The translations under genes and the position numbers were made by a program. DNA of 64,000 bases from JBBQVS01 sp963792705 (lineage in GTDB: Bacteria; Chloroflexota; Ktedonobacteria; Ktedonobacterales; Ktedonobacteraceae): assembly GCA_963792705.1 (NCBI GenBank), contig CAWBXD010000011.1:558001-622000 (forward strand), read 5' to 3'. Below, piece after piece: positions 36,772 to 45,882 of the stretch. Every line of letters begins with the position of its first letter. Position 1 is the stretch's first letter. The notes beneath the pieces are model-generated. The model did no database searches. It saw nothing but the letters and a program-made list of their open reading frames with translations, and was not told where the DNA came from.

Positions 36772-36836
36772 CAAGAAGAAGTTGAAATAATTTAGAGTCA
36801 CATATGTGTTAGTAATAAAAAGGAGGTGCTCACTCT

Positions 36837-37121
36837 ATGCCAAAAATCACAACCAAGCAAGAACTCATAAACTACTTTGCGGAAAAAAGCCAGCGCGCTT
36901 ATGAAGGGAACGCATATATTGAGACAGTAGTCTCTATCCTGATGCTATTGGACGAGACAGATAATATTCAAGAGATTAAGTCAACCGTGCGCGCGATGAA
37001 CCGCGAGAAGCTGGCAGAGATACAGCGTACAGACGATATCGCAACACGCATCGAGCAACGCAAGCAGTTAGCTGTTTACGATGATTGTCTAACACAACTA
37101 CGCGGCATTCCGGTAAATTAG
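36837..37121 (+). CDS. Small soluble helical protein, unknown
   Basis: 94 residues, mostly alpha-helical and charged (IEQRKQLAVYDDCLTQLRG), without membrane segment or known motif. A strong AAGGAGGT ribosome-binding site precedes the ATG. The EamA transporter follows after 25 bases, so they may be co-transcribed. Divergent from the recQ operon, with about 160 bases between. Function not recognised. Confidence 0.65.
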   Translation: MPKITTKQELINYFAEKSQRAYEGNAYIETVVSILMLLDETDNIQEIKSTVRAMNREKLAEIQRTDDIATRIEQRKQLAVYDDCLTQLRGIPVN

Positions 37122-37146
37122 GTATTTAGAACGGAGACAACGAATT

Positions 37147-38103
37147 ATGGAGATTGCAGATGAAAGCACTACAAACGAGGCACCACAGGTACAGGCAAGA
37201 AGTATTGCCCCAACGCTCAAACGTTCTCCACTGATTATCGCTGTAGCTCTTTTCTATATTCTGCTATGGAGTTCGGCCTTCATCGCTACCAAAGTTGGGG
37301 TTACACATAGTCCACCACTTACCCTGCTGGCGGCACGCTTTCTCACCGCTGCACTGCTGATGGCACTGCTTGCGTGGGTTTTGAAGTTACCTTTTCCTCA
37401 AGGATGGCAAGCATGGGGACGTTTGGCACTGTTTGGACTCCTCAATTCCGCGATCTATCTCGGCTTCAATTATGAAGCGTTGCGCTATCTCTCTGCCGGT
37501 ATGGGGTCAATTATTTCCGCGACAAATCCACTGCTGCTAACCCTCATCGCACCGCTTGTGCTGCGTGAACGCTTGACATGGTGGCGCATCCTGGGTCTCC
37601 TGCTCGGCTTTGGCGGCGTCCTCTTTGTCATGGGTGCTAGACTCAGTGGAAACGCTCATCTCGACACTGCTGGTGGGATGCTAACATCCTTTATCGGTAC
37701 CGCGTGTCTCGTTGGAGCTACTGTGCTGTACAAACGCTATCCACCGCGTGAACATGCCTTCGTTGTCAACGCTGTACAACTGGGTGCGGCAGGTCTCGTG
37801 CTACTTATTCCAGTATTTCTTTTTGAGCACCCAACACAGGTGCATATTGATACACCGCTTGTCTGGTCATTTCTCTATCTTGTACTGGTGATAAGCATCG
37901 GTGCGTCATTGCTCTGGTTCTGGCTCTTAAAGCAGGGTGAGGCCAGCACAGTCAGTTCTTACTATTTTCTAACGCCAATCTTTGGTCTTGCCCTTGCGGC
38001 CATTCTCCTGGGTGAACCCTTTGGACTACGTGATGCGCTCGGACTCGTTGCGGTTGCAACAGGTATCGCATTAATTAACCGTCCTATAAGAAAGAAGCTA
38101 TAA
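37147..38103 (+). CDS. EamA-family (DMT superfamily) transporter
   Basis: 318 residues with ten predicted helices in two EamA repeats of about 135 residues each. WSSAFIATKVGVTHSPPLTLLAARF is the first-repeat signature; NYEALRYLSAGMGSIISATNPLLLTL and GEASTVSSYYFLTPIFGLALAAIL are the typical third and eighth helix segments. Such proteins export amino acids or other metabolites. The stop codon lies inside the terminator stem shared with the convergent meaB gene. Substrate unknown. Confidence 0.88.
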   Translation: MEIADESTTNEAPQVQARSIAPTLKRSPLIIAVALFYILLWSSAFIATKVGVTHSPPLTLLAARFLTAALLMALLAWVLKLPFPQGWQAWGRLALFGLLNSAIYLGFNYEALRYLSAGMGSIISATNPLLLTLIAPLVLRERLTWWRILGLLLGFGGVLFVMGARLSGNAHLDTAGGMLTSFIGTACLVGATVLYKRYPPREHAFVVNAVQLGAAGLVLLIPVFLFEHPTQVHIDTPLVWSFLYLVLVISIGASLLWFWLLKQGEASTVSSYYFLTPIFGLALAAILLGEPFGLRDALGLVAVATGIALINRPIRKKL

Positions 38104-38132
38104 CAGTGCGAGTGCTGTTATAGCTTCTTTCT
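38089..38132. terminator. Terminator hairpin overlapping both stop codons
   Basis: AGAAAGAAGCTATAACAG and CTGTTATAGCTTCTTTCT arms with a short loop. The EamA stop codon lies inside the stem and the meaB stop codon begins at its edge, so both genes end on the same structure. Confidence 0.8.
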
Positions 38133-39079
38133 TAGCCTAGTCCGATACGTGCCTCTAGCTCGTCGGCGACGCTGTAGGGATCGCGTTCACGCTTGGCGAT
38201 ATCCTCGATGAGTGTATTCCACTCTTCCTCGCTGACCTTTGCTTTAAGCGTGTCCATGACGGTATGCAATATCAGGGCTTGCAGTTCACTTCGTACCTGA
38301 CGTTGAGCACGCTGCAAAAGCATGCCGCTCGCATTGAGATACTCTTGATGCTGATGCATGGCATCGACAACCGGTGAGATACCTTCATTCTTCAATGAAG
38401 ACGTTTTAAGTATAGGAATACGCCATGATGCCTTTCGTCGGTTGGAGTCAAGGCTTAGCATCATCGCTAATTCCGCGACGGTCTGGTCGGATCCGGGTTT
38501 GTCGGCTTTGCTCACCACAAAGATGTCCGCAATCTCTAAGATACCCGCCTTGATTGCCTGAATATCATCGCCCATGCCGGGTGCGCTGACGACAAGCACG
38601 GTTTGTGCCGTTCGCATCACCTCAACCTCAGCTTGACCTGTACCGACCGTTTCGATAATAATCGGGTCATACCCTGCCGCATCCATCGCTCGTACCACGT
38701 CGCGTGTCGAGGAGGCAAGGCCGCCGAGATTGCCACGACTCGCCATACTCCGAATAAACACGTTGGGGTCGCCGGAGAGTTCCATCATGCGGATACGATC
38801 ACCCAGGATGGCACCACCTGTGAAGGGACTCGTTGGGTCAACAGCGACAACTCCCACCTTATGGTCACGAGTTCGTAGTTCGCGGACAAGGCGCGTCACG
38901 AGCGTGCTTTTACCAGCACCTGGAGAACCCGTAACGCCAACAATGTGAGCCTGACCTGCTACACGATGTAGTTCGGCCAAATAGCGATGCGCGACGGGTG
39001 ACTCGCTTTCGATCAGCGTCACCATACGGGCTAGAGCGCGACGGTCCCCTTTGAGAAGACGTTCAACAATATTTTGCAC
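38132..39079 (-). CDS. meaB: Methylmalonyl-CoA mutase-associated GTPase MeaB
   Basis: 315 residues from the GTG at 39079, which has AGGTG upstream and lies 7 bases after the B12-subunit stop codon; a longer frame exists but would overlap that gene. P-loop VTGSPGAGKSTLVTRL, VVAVDPTSPFTGGAILGDRIRM, FIRSMASRGNLGGL and SKADKPG are MeaB/ArgK signatures. It gates cobalamin loading and protects methylmalonyl-CoA mutase. The large mutase subunit is not in the window; the small B12 subunit is immediately upstream. Confidence 0.9.
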   Translation of the reverse strand: MQNIVERLLKGDRRALARMVTLIESESPVAHRYLAELHRVAGQAHIVGVTGSPGAGKSTLVTRLVRELRTRDHKVGVVAVDPTSPFTGGAILGDRIRMMELSGDPNVFIRSMASRGNLGGLASSTRDVVRAMDAAGYDPIIIETVGTGQAEVEVMRTAQTVLVVSAPGMGDDIQAIKAGILEIADIFVVSKADKPGSDQTVAELAMMLSLDSNRRKASWRIPILKTSSLKNEGISPVVDAMHQHQEYLNASGMLLQRAQRQVRSELQALILHTVMDTLKAKVSEEEWNTLIEDIAKRERDPYSVADELEARIGLG

Positions 39080-39086
39080 ACTACAC

Positions 39087-39512
39087 CTAAACTTCGACAG
39101 CGAGGCGGTCCGCCTGCACATTCTCGCGTACAAATGTAATAATCTCTTCCATCGAAGTGCCTGGTCCGAAGCAGCCTTTGATACCCATCGCCTTAATCAC
39201 AGGAATATCCTCATCAGGCAAGATACCGCCAGCAGCAACCAGCACATCATCAACCTCGTTCTGCTTCAGCAGGTCCATCACTTTGGGGAAGATTGCCATA
39301 TGAGCACCGGAGAGAATACTCATCAGAATCGCATCCACATCTTCCTGGATAGCCGCTTCAACAATCATTTCCGGTGTCTGACGGATACCTGTATAAATGA
39401 CCTCCATACCGGCATCACGGAGCGCGCGCGCAATTACTTTCGCCCCGCGATCATGTCCATCTAACCCTGGCTTGGCAACCAGGACGCGTATTGGTCGAGC
39501 ATCAGTAGCCAT
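39087..39512 (-). CDS. B12-binding subunit of methylmalonyl-CoA mutase
   Basis: 141 residues, a stand-alone cobalamin-binding domain. The DxHxxG motif is present in GLDGHDRGAK with the axial His; SILSGAH and VLVAAGGILPDEDIPVI are the two later B12-tail contacts. It pairs with a separate catalytic subunit to interconvert methylmalonyl-CoA and succinyl-CoA in propionate metabolism. It is followed by meaB, a normal partner arrangement. The upstream gap holds repeats rather than the large-subunit gene. Confidence 0.9.
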   Translation of the reverse strand: MATDARPIRVLVAKPGLDGHDRGAKVIARALRDAGMEVIYTGIRQTPEMIVEAAIQEDVDAILMSILSGAHMAIFPKVMDLLKQNEVDDVLVAAGGILPDEDIPVIKAMGIKGCFGPGTSMEEIITFVRENVQADRLAVEV

Positions 39513-39595
39513 ATTCTAGTCAACTCCCTTGTCGGCTTCTATTTGAACAATCCGTAGAGAACAATAAATGGTGCATCCACCGAGTTTGCAGGACC

Positions 39596-39708
39596 TCGGT
39601 AGGGGCAGCAATTCATTGCGCCCCTGGACGAGCGTAGCAATGTCCAGTCTCCATACAGGACACGTTCGCGACGCTCACGCGTGGGCGCAATCAATTGCCG
39701 CCCCTACC
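39596..39708. repeat. GGTAGGGGC variant of the inverted repeat
   Basis: Arms CGGTAGGGGCAGCAATTCAT and its near-inverse (ATCAATTGCCGCCCCTACCG) with about 70 bases between. The terminal sequence differs from GTAGGGACC but the design is the same, so this is a second family. Confidence 0.75.
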
Positions 39709-39778
39709 GAGAAATGTTCTCCTTTGTACTTACCCGATACACCAATTATGCTCTTTAACAAAATAGTACAGATAATCT

Positions 39779-39933
39779 GTAGGGACCGATTCATCGCGTC
39801 CTCGTTGGTGGTTGATTGTTACGAGGACGCGATGAATTGGTCCCTACAACGGGTGTATCCGCATTCTTTCATCAAACAGCATTATCGCATTCCCCTTTAA
39901 TACAGCATCAGGACGTGATAAATCGATCCCTAC
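39779..39933. repeat. MITE-like inverted repeat plus a half copy
   Basis: A full core at 39779-39847 is followed by CATCAAACAGCATTATCGC and then a lone right arm (AGGACGTGATAAATCGATCCCTAC, in the ATCACGTCC subtype) ending at 39933. The final CTA is the stop codon of the methyltransferase gene on the reverse strand. Confidence 0.8.
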
Positions 39934-41558
39934 AAATGTAACGCATGTTCATACAGCGCACAAATAGCACGCTCTTGTTCCTCATATAGGAAGGTAAATT
40001 GTTGCTTCAATTCTACAACGGAGGATGCATTGCTGCAAGCAAGCATAATTTGCTTCGCGCGCGCAATAATCTCATGTTGCATCTCAGGTGCAATAACAGG
40101 AATGGGCAAATGAGCCAACACATGCTGCTCTATCTGTGGTTGAACCAACTTGTACGCTGTATACAAAACATACACATATCGCTGTAGTAGGCGCGAGTTG
40201 AGCAGAGCCAACAGGAAATAGAGTTGATTCAGTTCGTATTCAGGAATAAAGGTATCCTGTTCTTTTAATAACAACTTTTGAGAACTACTCTTTAACGTAA
40301 GCAGATATAACGTCTGTAACACCACATGCCCTTTCATATCGAGCGTGGCTTGCAGCGCGTTCGTACTCTTCACAACCAAAATTTTAGGTGTCAGGTATCT
40401 TTCTAACGGTTTCCCGATAGTTTTTTCTGCAATCCAAGCGAGTCCTTGTGGTGTTGCATAGGGACGTACATCGACACCGCCAAGCAGCAAAGGGTGCCGT
40501 ATATATGTGTCTAAAGGAGTAGCACTAAGCAAGTCGCTCTTTTTTCCAAGTTCTTCGCCACGACGAATAGAAACAAAACGACCTAGAGAATCAAGGTGAG
40601 AAGTATGCGCCTCATTGTTGGTCGTCATATACAAATGTAAGCGTTCGATAAGCGTTCCCTGTTCGGTTCCAAGCAAATACCGCAGTTCGGCACCCGATTG
40701 AGCATGTAAGGTGCTTTGAGCAATGCAAGACGTTGAGTCATGGCTAGCAGAAAAAGTCTTATCATCCTTGCGCCACTTTTTACGTACCCACGCAATCTGA
40801 TGGGTACGCGTCGGTGGACGTTTCTGAGCAATGATGACCACGGCGCCCACATATGCAGGAAAGACATGCGAGAGATGCCAGAGAGAATGCACAGTTGTCT
40901 CTTCCAACAGGCGTTGCCGTTCATGAGTAGCATTGGCACGCGCCAATACAGGATCAGGCAACACCAGTCCTATCCAGCCATTAGGTCGCACAACCTGTAA
41001 TGCCAATTGTAAGAAGAACAAATAGCTATCACCCTGCCCAACTCCCTGTTGACTTGGACGATATCCACTTAAATCGGCATTTTTAGCGGCAAGGTAGGGC
41101 GGATTTGCAAGGAAAAGATCAACCGACTCACGTTGTGCTTGTTCCCAAGGTAAAGTCAGACCATCAGCTTGATGAATGTGAAGACGTGGCTGTTTGTTTC
41201 GCACGATCCCCTGCTCTACTAGAAAGGAGTGTACCTGCATTTCAGCAAGAAAACAGGCAACAGGATCGGGATCGAGACCCCAGAGATTGCGTTGCACGGA
41301 AGCCTGAAGTTGACGTGTTGACATTCCACTCTGTTTGCCACTTGCAACCATGCGTTGGGCAGCACCAACAAGAAAATTACCGCTGCCACACGCAGGATCT
41401 AGGACACGGAGGTGCGAAAGGTCAGCATCAGCTGTATAACCACAGGCATCGAGGATAGCGTTAACCAGAAGCGGAGGCGTGGAGAAGTGACCGCGTACCT
41501 TGCGTTCTTGTACTGATAAGCTGGCCTCGTACCAGTTTAACGTCTTCTTGTGTGGCAC
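39930..41558 (-). CDS. Orphan N6-adenine DNA methyltransferase (Eco57I/TaqI type)
   Basis: 542 residues from the GTG at 41558 (AAGG 7-8 bases upstream; an alternative GTG lies at 41567). Motif I LDPACGSGNFLVGA and motif IV FLANPPYLAAK define an N6-adenine (gamma-class) methyltransferase. VQRNLWGLDPDPVACFLAEMQ is the Eco57I-like acidic loop. The C-terminal half has TaqI-like specificity features (YFLLALLNSRLLQRYVY). No nuclease domain or adjacent restriction gene is present. It follows the RNase III gene by 12 bases, so the two form an operon. The TAG stop codon comes from a repeat arm. Confidence 0.85.
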   Translation of the reverse strand: MPHKKTLNWYEASLSVQERKVRGHFSTPPLLVNAILDACGYTADADLSHLRVLDPACGSGNFLVGAAQRMVASGKQSGMSTRQLQASVQRNLWGLDPDPVACFLAEMQVHSFLVEQGIVRNKQPRLHIHQADGLTLPWEQAQRESVDLFLANPPYLAAKNADLSGYRPSQQGVGQGDSYLFFLQLALQVVRPNGWIGLVLPDPVLARANATHERQRLLEETTVHSLWHLSHVFPAYVGAVVIIAQKRPPTRTHQIAWVRKKWRKDDKTFSASHDSTSCIAQSTLHAQSGAELRYLLGTEQGTLIERLHLYMTTNNEAHTSHLDSLGRFVSIRRGEELGKKSDLLSATPLDTYIRHPLLLGGVDVRPYATPQGLAWIAEKTIGKPLERYLTPKILVVKSTNALQATLDMKGHVVLQTLYLLTLKSSSQKLLLKEQDTFIPEYELNQLYFLLALLNSRLLQRYVYVLYTAYKLVQPQIEQHVLAHLPIPVIAPEMQHEIIARAKQIMLACSNASSVVELKQQFTFLYEEQERAICALYEHALHL

Positions 41559-41570
41559 GTCTCGCACCTT

Positions 41571-42290
41571 CTATAATTCGTCTTTGCGGCTTAAGATGTC
41601 TAGCGCATCATGGGCAGCGATTCGTCCTGCCTCTTTAATACTTGAGGCTTTGCCCATCCCTAAAAGACTGTCACGTTCAAAAACACCGACGACAAACACA
41701 CGATCATTGTTGTGCCCACTTTGCTCTAGGACACGATAACGCGGAAGACTGCCGGAGCGCTGTAACACAATCTTTTGTAAGCGTCCCTTTGGATTTGTAT
41801 CAAGTGCCTGGCGACTTATCTCTTCGACCATTGGCAAAACGGTACGAGCAATAAACTCCCGTGCCGCCTCTGGTCCCTGATCAATTTGAATGGCTCCTAC
41901 CAGTGATTCCAAAACATCAGCACATAGTGAGTCGCGCGAACGATCATTAAAGGTACGTAGATTGGTGGTATCAACACAAATAAATGGGAAAAGACCGAGA
42001 CTCTGACCGATCCGCGCAAAGACACGACGACTGACAGCCTCAGATTTTAGAGCAGTCATTTCGCCCTCAGACGCCGTAGGTCGCGTGCGATAAATATATT
42101 CGACCACATGTGCGCTAATAATAGCATCTCCCAAAAACTCAAGCGTATCGTAAGAGTCACGGATAGCAGTTTCTGGACAGCAGGTATGATGTGTCACAGC
42201 ACGTTGCAATAACGAACGGTCATGAAACGTTACCTGAAGCAATGCTTCCAACGCGGCAAGATTGTCTACGAAATCGGTGGTTTCTTCCAT
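41571..42290 (-). CDS. rnc: Ribonuclease III
   Basis: 239 residues from the ATG at 42290 (a GTG at 42314 is possible). The signature DTLEFLGDAII and the later DVLESLVGAIQIDQG contain the acidic active-site residues. A dsRNA-binding domain covers the C-terminal 70 residues (NPKGRLQKIVLQR, GKASSIKEAGRIAAHDAL). It processes rRNA precursors and other double-stranded RNA. A TATAAT at 42300-42305 (reverse strand) ends only about 9 bases before the ATG, and no ribosome-binding site is visible, so a leaderless transcript is plausible. Confidence 0.9.
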   Translation of the reverse strand: MEETTDFVDNLAALEALLQVTFHDRSLLQRAVTHHTCCPETAIRDSYDTLEFLGDAIISAHVVEYIYRTRPTASEGEMTALKSEAVSRRVFARIGQSLGLFPFICVDTTNLRTFNDRSRDSLCADVLESLVGAIQIDQGPEAAREFIARTVLPMVEEISRQALDTNPKGRLQKIVLQRSGSLPRYRVLEQSGHNNDRVFVVGVFERDSLLGMGKASSIKEAGRIAAHDALDILSRKDEL

Positions 42291-42450
42291 ACTTGTATCA
42301 TTATATCTCAACACGTCACAAGCATGGTAGGGTCAGAAGATACGTACATGACCTGATGCGAAATCAGAAAGATCGTGCTATTATTGGAGAGAAGCATATG
42401 AATGAATATAGGCCGTAATTATCCTGTTTACTAAAAGAGGACGGATATTT

Positions 42451-42575
42451 GTAGGGACCGATTTTCATCGCGTCCTCGTGGCAATCCACCACCGACGAGG
42501 ACGCGATGAATCGGTCCTTACAACCGATCTCTCCGCATTCTTTCATCAAACAGCATCATCGGTCCCTACAACCAG
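42451..42575. repeat. MITE-like inverted repeat with extra right arm
   Basis: A core at 42451-42521 (arm with one extra T: GATTTTCATCGCG) is followed by TTTCATCAAACAGCATCATCGGTCCCTAC, a second right end. An outer fragment ATCCTGTTTACTAAAAGAGG precedes it. Confidence 0.8.
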
Positions 42576-42602
42576 AGTCGCATCAATCTAGGATCATATT
42601 TT

Positions 42603-44546
42603 ATGGGCAGATTTTCGCGTTTACGTGTCATACGACGATTAACATATAGAGCGTTTCCCCTTGCGCTATGTTTGCTATTCCTTTTTCCGAATGTGAGCGA
42701 AGCACACGCTATTTTGTTGCGTTCTGACCCTGCACAGGGGGCGGTACTCAAAACAGCACCAACACAGGTGCGAATGTGGTTTACAGAGTCCTTGAACCCT
42801 ACCTATAGCACTGCACGTATTTTCAACAACTCACAACAACGCGTTGACCAGAATAACGCACACGTGTCCCTAAGCGATTCAACTGAGATGGACATAAACC
42901 TGCCACCGAACTTACCACCTGCCGCCTATGTTGTGATATGGCGCACACAGTCAAGCAACGATGGATATATCCAGACAGGCTCATTTATTTTTACCGTCGC
43001 TAATCCCGACGGAAGCACACAAAAATTTACAGGTGCGATCCCAGAACAAGAGCAATTTGGGAACAGTACAGGAAACTCAGCAACGGGACAGTTTGATGGT
43101 CCTACACTGTTCAGCTTGATTATGGTTACACTCGTCGAGATAGGGGCGGTCTTCTGGGTCGGCGCACAACTCTGGCGTACCTTTGTCTTACAACTTATGG
43201 AGTCAAAAGATACCGCGCAAAGCACTATTCTGCAACGTACAGAACAGCGTTTTGATCGTGTCTTCTCGCTACCCACACTACTCCTTATCTTCTTCGCAGA
43301 TATCGGTGTATTGCTAGGTCAAGCAATGGCGCTCACAGACGGTCAACTCGCACAGGCGTTTTCACCATCGCTTCTCCTGGGGCTAGTGAGTAATGGACAG
43401 TTTGGCACATATTGGGTTATGCGCCAGATTGTCGTCATACTAGCACTTCTCGTTACAGTCTATACATTGTTTACACAACGGCGGCAAAAAGCTTCAGGAG
43501 AAATCTTTTCGTGGATTACGCTCCTACTTGGTCTTGCCTTGTTAATCGCACTAACACTCTCTGGTCACGCAGCAGCGGTAGGCGGCCTGACGGTCTTTGC
43601 TGTCCTGTCTGACTGGCTCCATCTCCTGGCCGCCTCGCTCTGGGTTGGAGGCATACTCTACATCACCACCACATACTTCCCTATCTTGATGCGTATACCA
43701 CTACAAGAGCGTCTCGGCTCCCTCATTACTGTACTACCTCGCTACTCGCCGCTAGCCATTGTAGGCATTATCCTCGTGACGATAACAGGTCCATTTGACG
43801 CAACGACCCATATGTTAGCAGCCGAACAGTTGCTTGCAACGGCGTATGGACGAGTCCTTATTGTTAAGGTGTTATTAGTTGGTGGTCTGCTACTCATGAG
43901 TGTGATTCATATGAGTATATTGCGCCCTAAACTTGCTAAAGACTATAAGAAGTACTATGAAGGACCAGTACAAGAAGAGGTACGAGCAACAAGTAGGGGC
44001 AGTGTAGTGACGCCTACAAAACAAGAGGCGCAAGCTGCCGAGTTGGGTATCGAGCAACAGGGACGAAGACTCATGAACATGCTCCGGTGGGAGTCAGTCC
44101 TGGGTATCGCCGTATTACTCTGTACAGGTTTGCTCACGGTCTTCTCAGGCACACTTGTACCAGTTAAAGGACAACAACAATCTGTGCAGTCTGCACCTAC
44201 AACATCATCAACCCAATTTACAAAAACGGTTAAGACAACCGATCAGCAGTTTACAGTTACCTTTAACGTCAATCCTAACCGATTTGGCAACAACGAGTTC
44301 ACTGTAACCGTATTAAATAACAAAGGGCAACCTGATACGCATGTAAGTGTATCGCTCTACAACACGATGGAAGATATGGATATGGGTACGCGCCATGTCG
44401 CGCTCCAATCTGATGGGCAAGGCCATTTCAAGGGCAGCGATCAACTTGATATGAGTGGTCATTGGCAGGTGCGTATAGATGTTCGTCCAACAAATGGGGC
44501 ACTAAGTCATGCCATCGTAAACTTCAGCACCCCTGCACCAACTTGA
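42603..44546 (+). CDS. CopC-CopD-YtkA fusion, copper-handling membrane protein
   Basis: 647 residues. A signal peptide ends SEA and exposes HAILLRSDPAQGAVL, the CopC start, whose first His is a copper ligand. The CopC domain ends SSNDGYIQTGSFIFTV: the usual DGH copper ligand His is Tyr here, so the site is altered. A CopD domain with eight or so helices follows (about 165-490; SDWLHLLAASLWVGGILY is typical). The C-terminal 110 residues are YtkA-like (NPNRFGNNEFTVTVLNN, MDMGTRHVAL). It probably moves copper across the membrane or supplies it to oxidases. Two propeller proteins follow in the same direction. AGGA precedes the ATG. Confidence 0.85.
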   Translation: MGRFSRLRVIRRLTYRAFPLALCLLFLFPNVSEAHAILLRSDPAQGAVLKTAPTQVRMWFTESLNPTYSTARIFNNSQQRVDQNNAHVSLSDSTEMDINLPPNLPPAAYVVIWRTQSSNDGYIQTGSFIFTVANPDGSTQKFTGAIPEQEQFGNSTGNSATGQFDGPTLFSLIMVTLVEIGAVFWVGAQLWRTFVLQLMESKDTAQSTILQRTEQRFDRVFSLPTLLLIFFADIGVLLGQAMALTDGQLAQAFSPSLLLGLVSNGQFGTYWVMRQIVVILALLVTVYTLFTQRRQKASGEIFSWITLLLGLALLIALTLSGHAAAVGGLTVFAVLSDWLHLLAASLWVGGILYITTTYFPILMRIPLQERLGSLITVLPRYSPLAIVGIILVTITGPFDATTHMLAAEQLLATAYGRVLIVKVLLVGGLLLMSVIHMSILRPKLAKDYKKYYEGPVQEEVRATSRGSVVTPTKQEAQAAELGIEQQGRRLMNMLRWESVLGIAVLLCTGLLTVFSGTLVPVKGQQQSVQSAPTTSSTQFTKTVKTTDQQFTVTFNVNPNRFGNNEFTVTVLNNKGQPDTHVSVSLYNTMEDMDMGTRHVALQSDGQGHFKGSDQLDMSGHWQVRIDVRPTNGALSHAIVNFSTPAPT

Positions 44547-44597
44547 TACATGCGTTATGATATGAAAAACGAAGAAAGCAACGCTTTGTACGGTCTG

Positions 44598-44738
44598 ATA
44601 ATAGTGTTTAACAATTTAACAAGGATACATCGACTGTAGGGACTGATTCATCGCGTCCTCGTGGTAATCCACCGCCAACGAGGACGCGATGAAACGGTTC
44701 CCTACACGTGCCCGTCCTATTTTGTTAAACAGACCTAC
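44598..44738. repeat. MITE-like inverted repeat between CopCD and lipoprotein genes
   Basis: Core 44636-44705 with mutated arms (GTAGGGACTGATTCATCGCG). The outer arms TAGTGTTTAACAA and TTGTTAAACAG bring it to about 141 bp. Confidence 0.8.
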
Positions 44739-44771
44739 AGGAAGTAAATTTACGTATAGATTGAGATAATT

Positions 44772-45869
44772 ATGAGACATATACATCACACAAAATGGCA
44801 TATATACGCCATGCTAAGCATTTTAGCACTACTACTCGCTGCCTGTGATAGCACAGGTGGTAATGCACAATCTCCTACCCCAACACAGGCACCTGTCAAC
44901 GGGTTTGGGATCGCATCGAACCATGTACACTCGTTACTATCCTTGCCGGACCATGTGCTAGTGCTATCAACACACTATGGCACATTCCGTTCTGGCGATA
45001 GTGGCAAGACATGGACGCAGGTATCGGGGGGTGCCAACCAGCTAATGCAAGGGGTCATGAACCTCTCGCTGGTAGCCAGCCCATTCAATCAGCAACGCCT
45101 CTATTTGCTCACGCAACCATCCGTGACTGGTCATATATCGGGGGTGCTCGGACTCTACACCAGTGCTGATCAGGGACGTACCTGGCACCTTGTCAACAAA
45201 ACCTCGAATTTTACCGCTGCCCTTGATGGCATCCCCTTTACGGTTGCAGGCAACGATGACCCCAACGAGGTCTATATCTACGTGCGTACCCTGAGTACAA
45301 ATGGTCTCAAAGTTAGCCATGACAACGGGCAGCATTTTACAGACACGGGCGTACTACCCTTTGGAAATATCCAAAACATGCTTGCTGTCCCTGGCGAACC
45401 AGGACAATTGCTTATCTATGGTAGCGATGGTTTAGCGCGTAGTACCGATAGTGGAAAGCATTGGCAGGTGATGCAAGCAATTACCAGTAGCATTTTCACT
45501 ATGGCCTCATCCGGTCCACACAGCCCAATTTACGCGTCTGGCGATGAAGGTACCTATGTGTCAAAGGACGAAGGTAAGACATTTACACAGATTAACCAGG
45601 ACTATCATCCTCAAATTGTCGCCTCTTCGTCGCCACTCGTCATTTATAGTCACTCCTACCTTCACATTACACGTAGTTCAGATGGAGGCAAGACATGGGT
45701 TGACCTACCAGCACTTAAAAGTAACAACAGTAATGCTGGCAGCTATAGCAGCGTAGCCGTAGATACAAGCAACGCATTAAAGGTCTACCTATCAATTTCT
45801 TACCCGACGGAGGTATACACCTTCGATCCTGGAAGTGCAACATGGTCGTCATTGACACCAAAAGCGTAG
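44772..45869 (+). CDS. BNR-repeat lipoprotein
   Basis: 365 residues. The lipobox LLAAC places the lipidated Cys at 25, so the mature protein is membrane-anchored outside. Asp-box motifs recur (SGDSGKTW, SADQGRTW, SHDNGQHF, STDSGKHW, SKDEGKTF, SSDGGKTW), giving a sialidase/F510_1955-type propeller. There are no obvious catalytic residues. Located between copCD and a YVTN-propeller gene (13 bases to the latter), it may serve the same copper or secretory process. Its start has only weak GAG upstream. Confidence 0.8.
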   Translation: MRHIHHTKWHIYAMLSILALLLAACDSTGGNAQSPTPTQAPVNGFGIASNHVHSLLSLPDHVLVLSTHYGTFRSGDSGKTWTQVSGGANQLMQGVMNLSLVASPFNQQRLYLLTQPSVTGHISGVLGLYTSADQGRTWHLVNKTSNFTAALDGIPFTVAGNDDPNEVYIYVRTLSTNGLKVSHDNGQHFTDTGVLPFGNIQNMLAVPGEPGQLLIYGSDGLARSTDSGKHWQVMQAITSSIFTMASSGPHSPIYASGDEGTYVSKDEGKTFTQINQDYHPQIVASSSPLVIYSHSYLHITRSSDGGKTWVDLPALKSNNSNAGSYSSVAVDTSNALKVYLSISYPTEVYTFDPGSATWSSLTPKA

Positions 45870-45882
45870 GAAGCAGCAAAAA

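Noticed and set aside
39930..41558. Type IIG restriction-modification enzyme
   Set aside because: The protein has methyltransferase and specificity parts only; no PD-(D/E)xK motif precedes motif I, and there is no adjacent nuclease.
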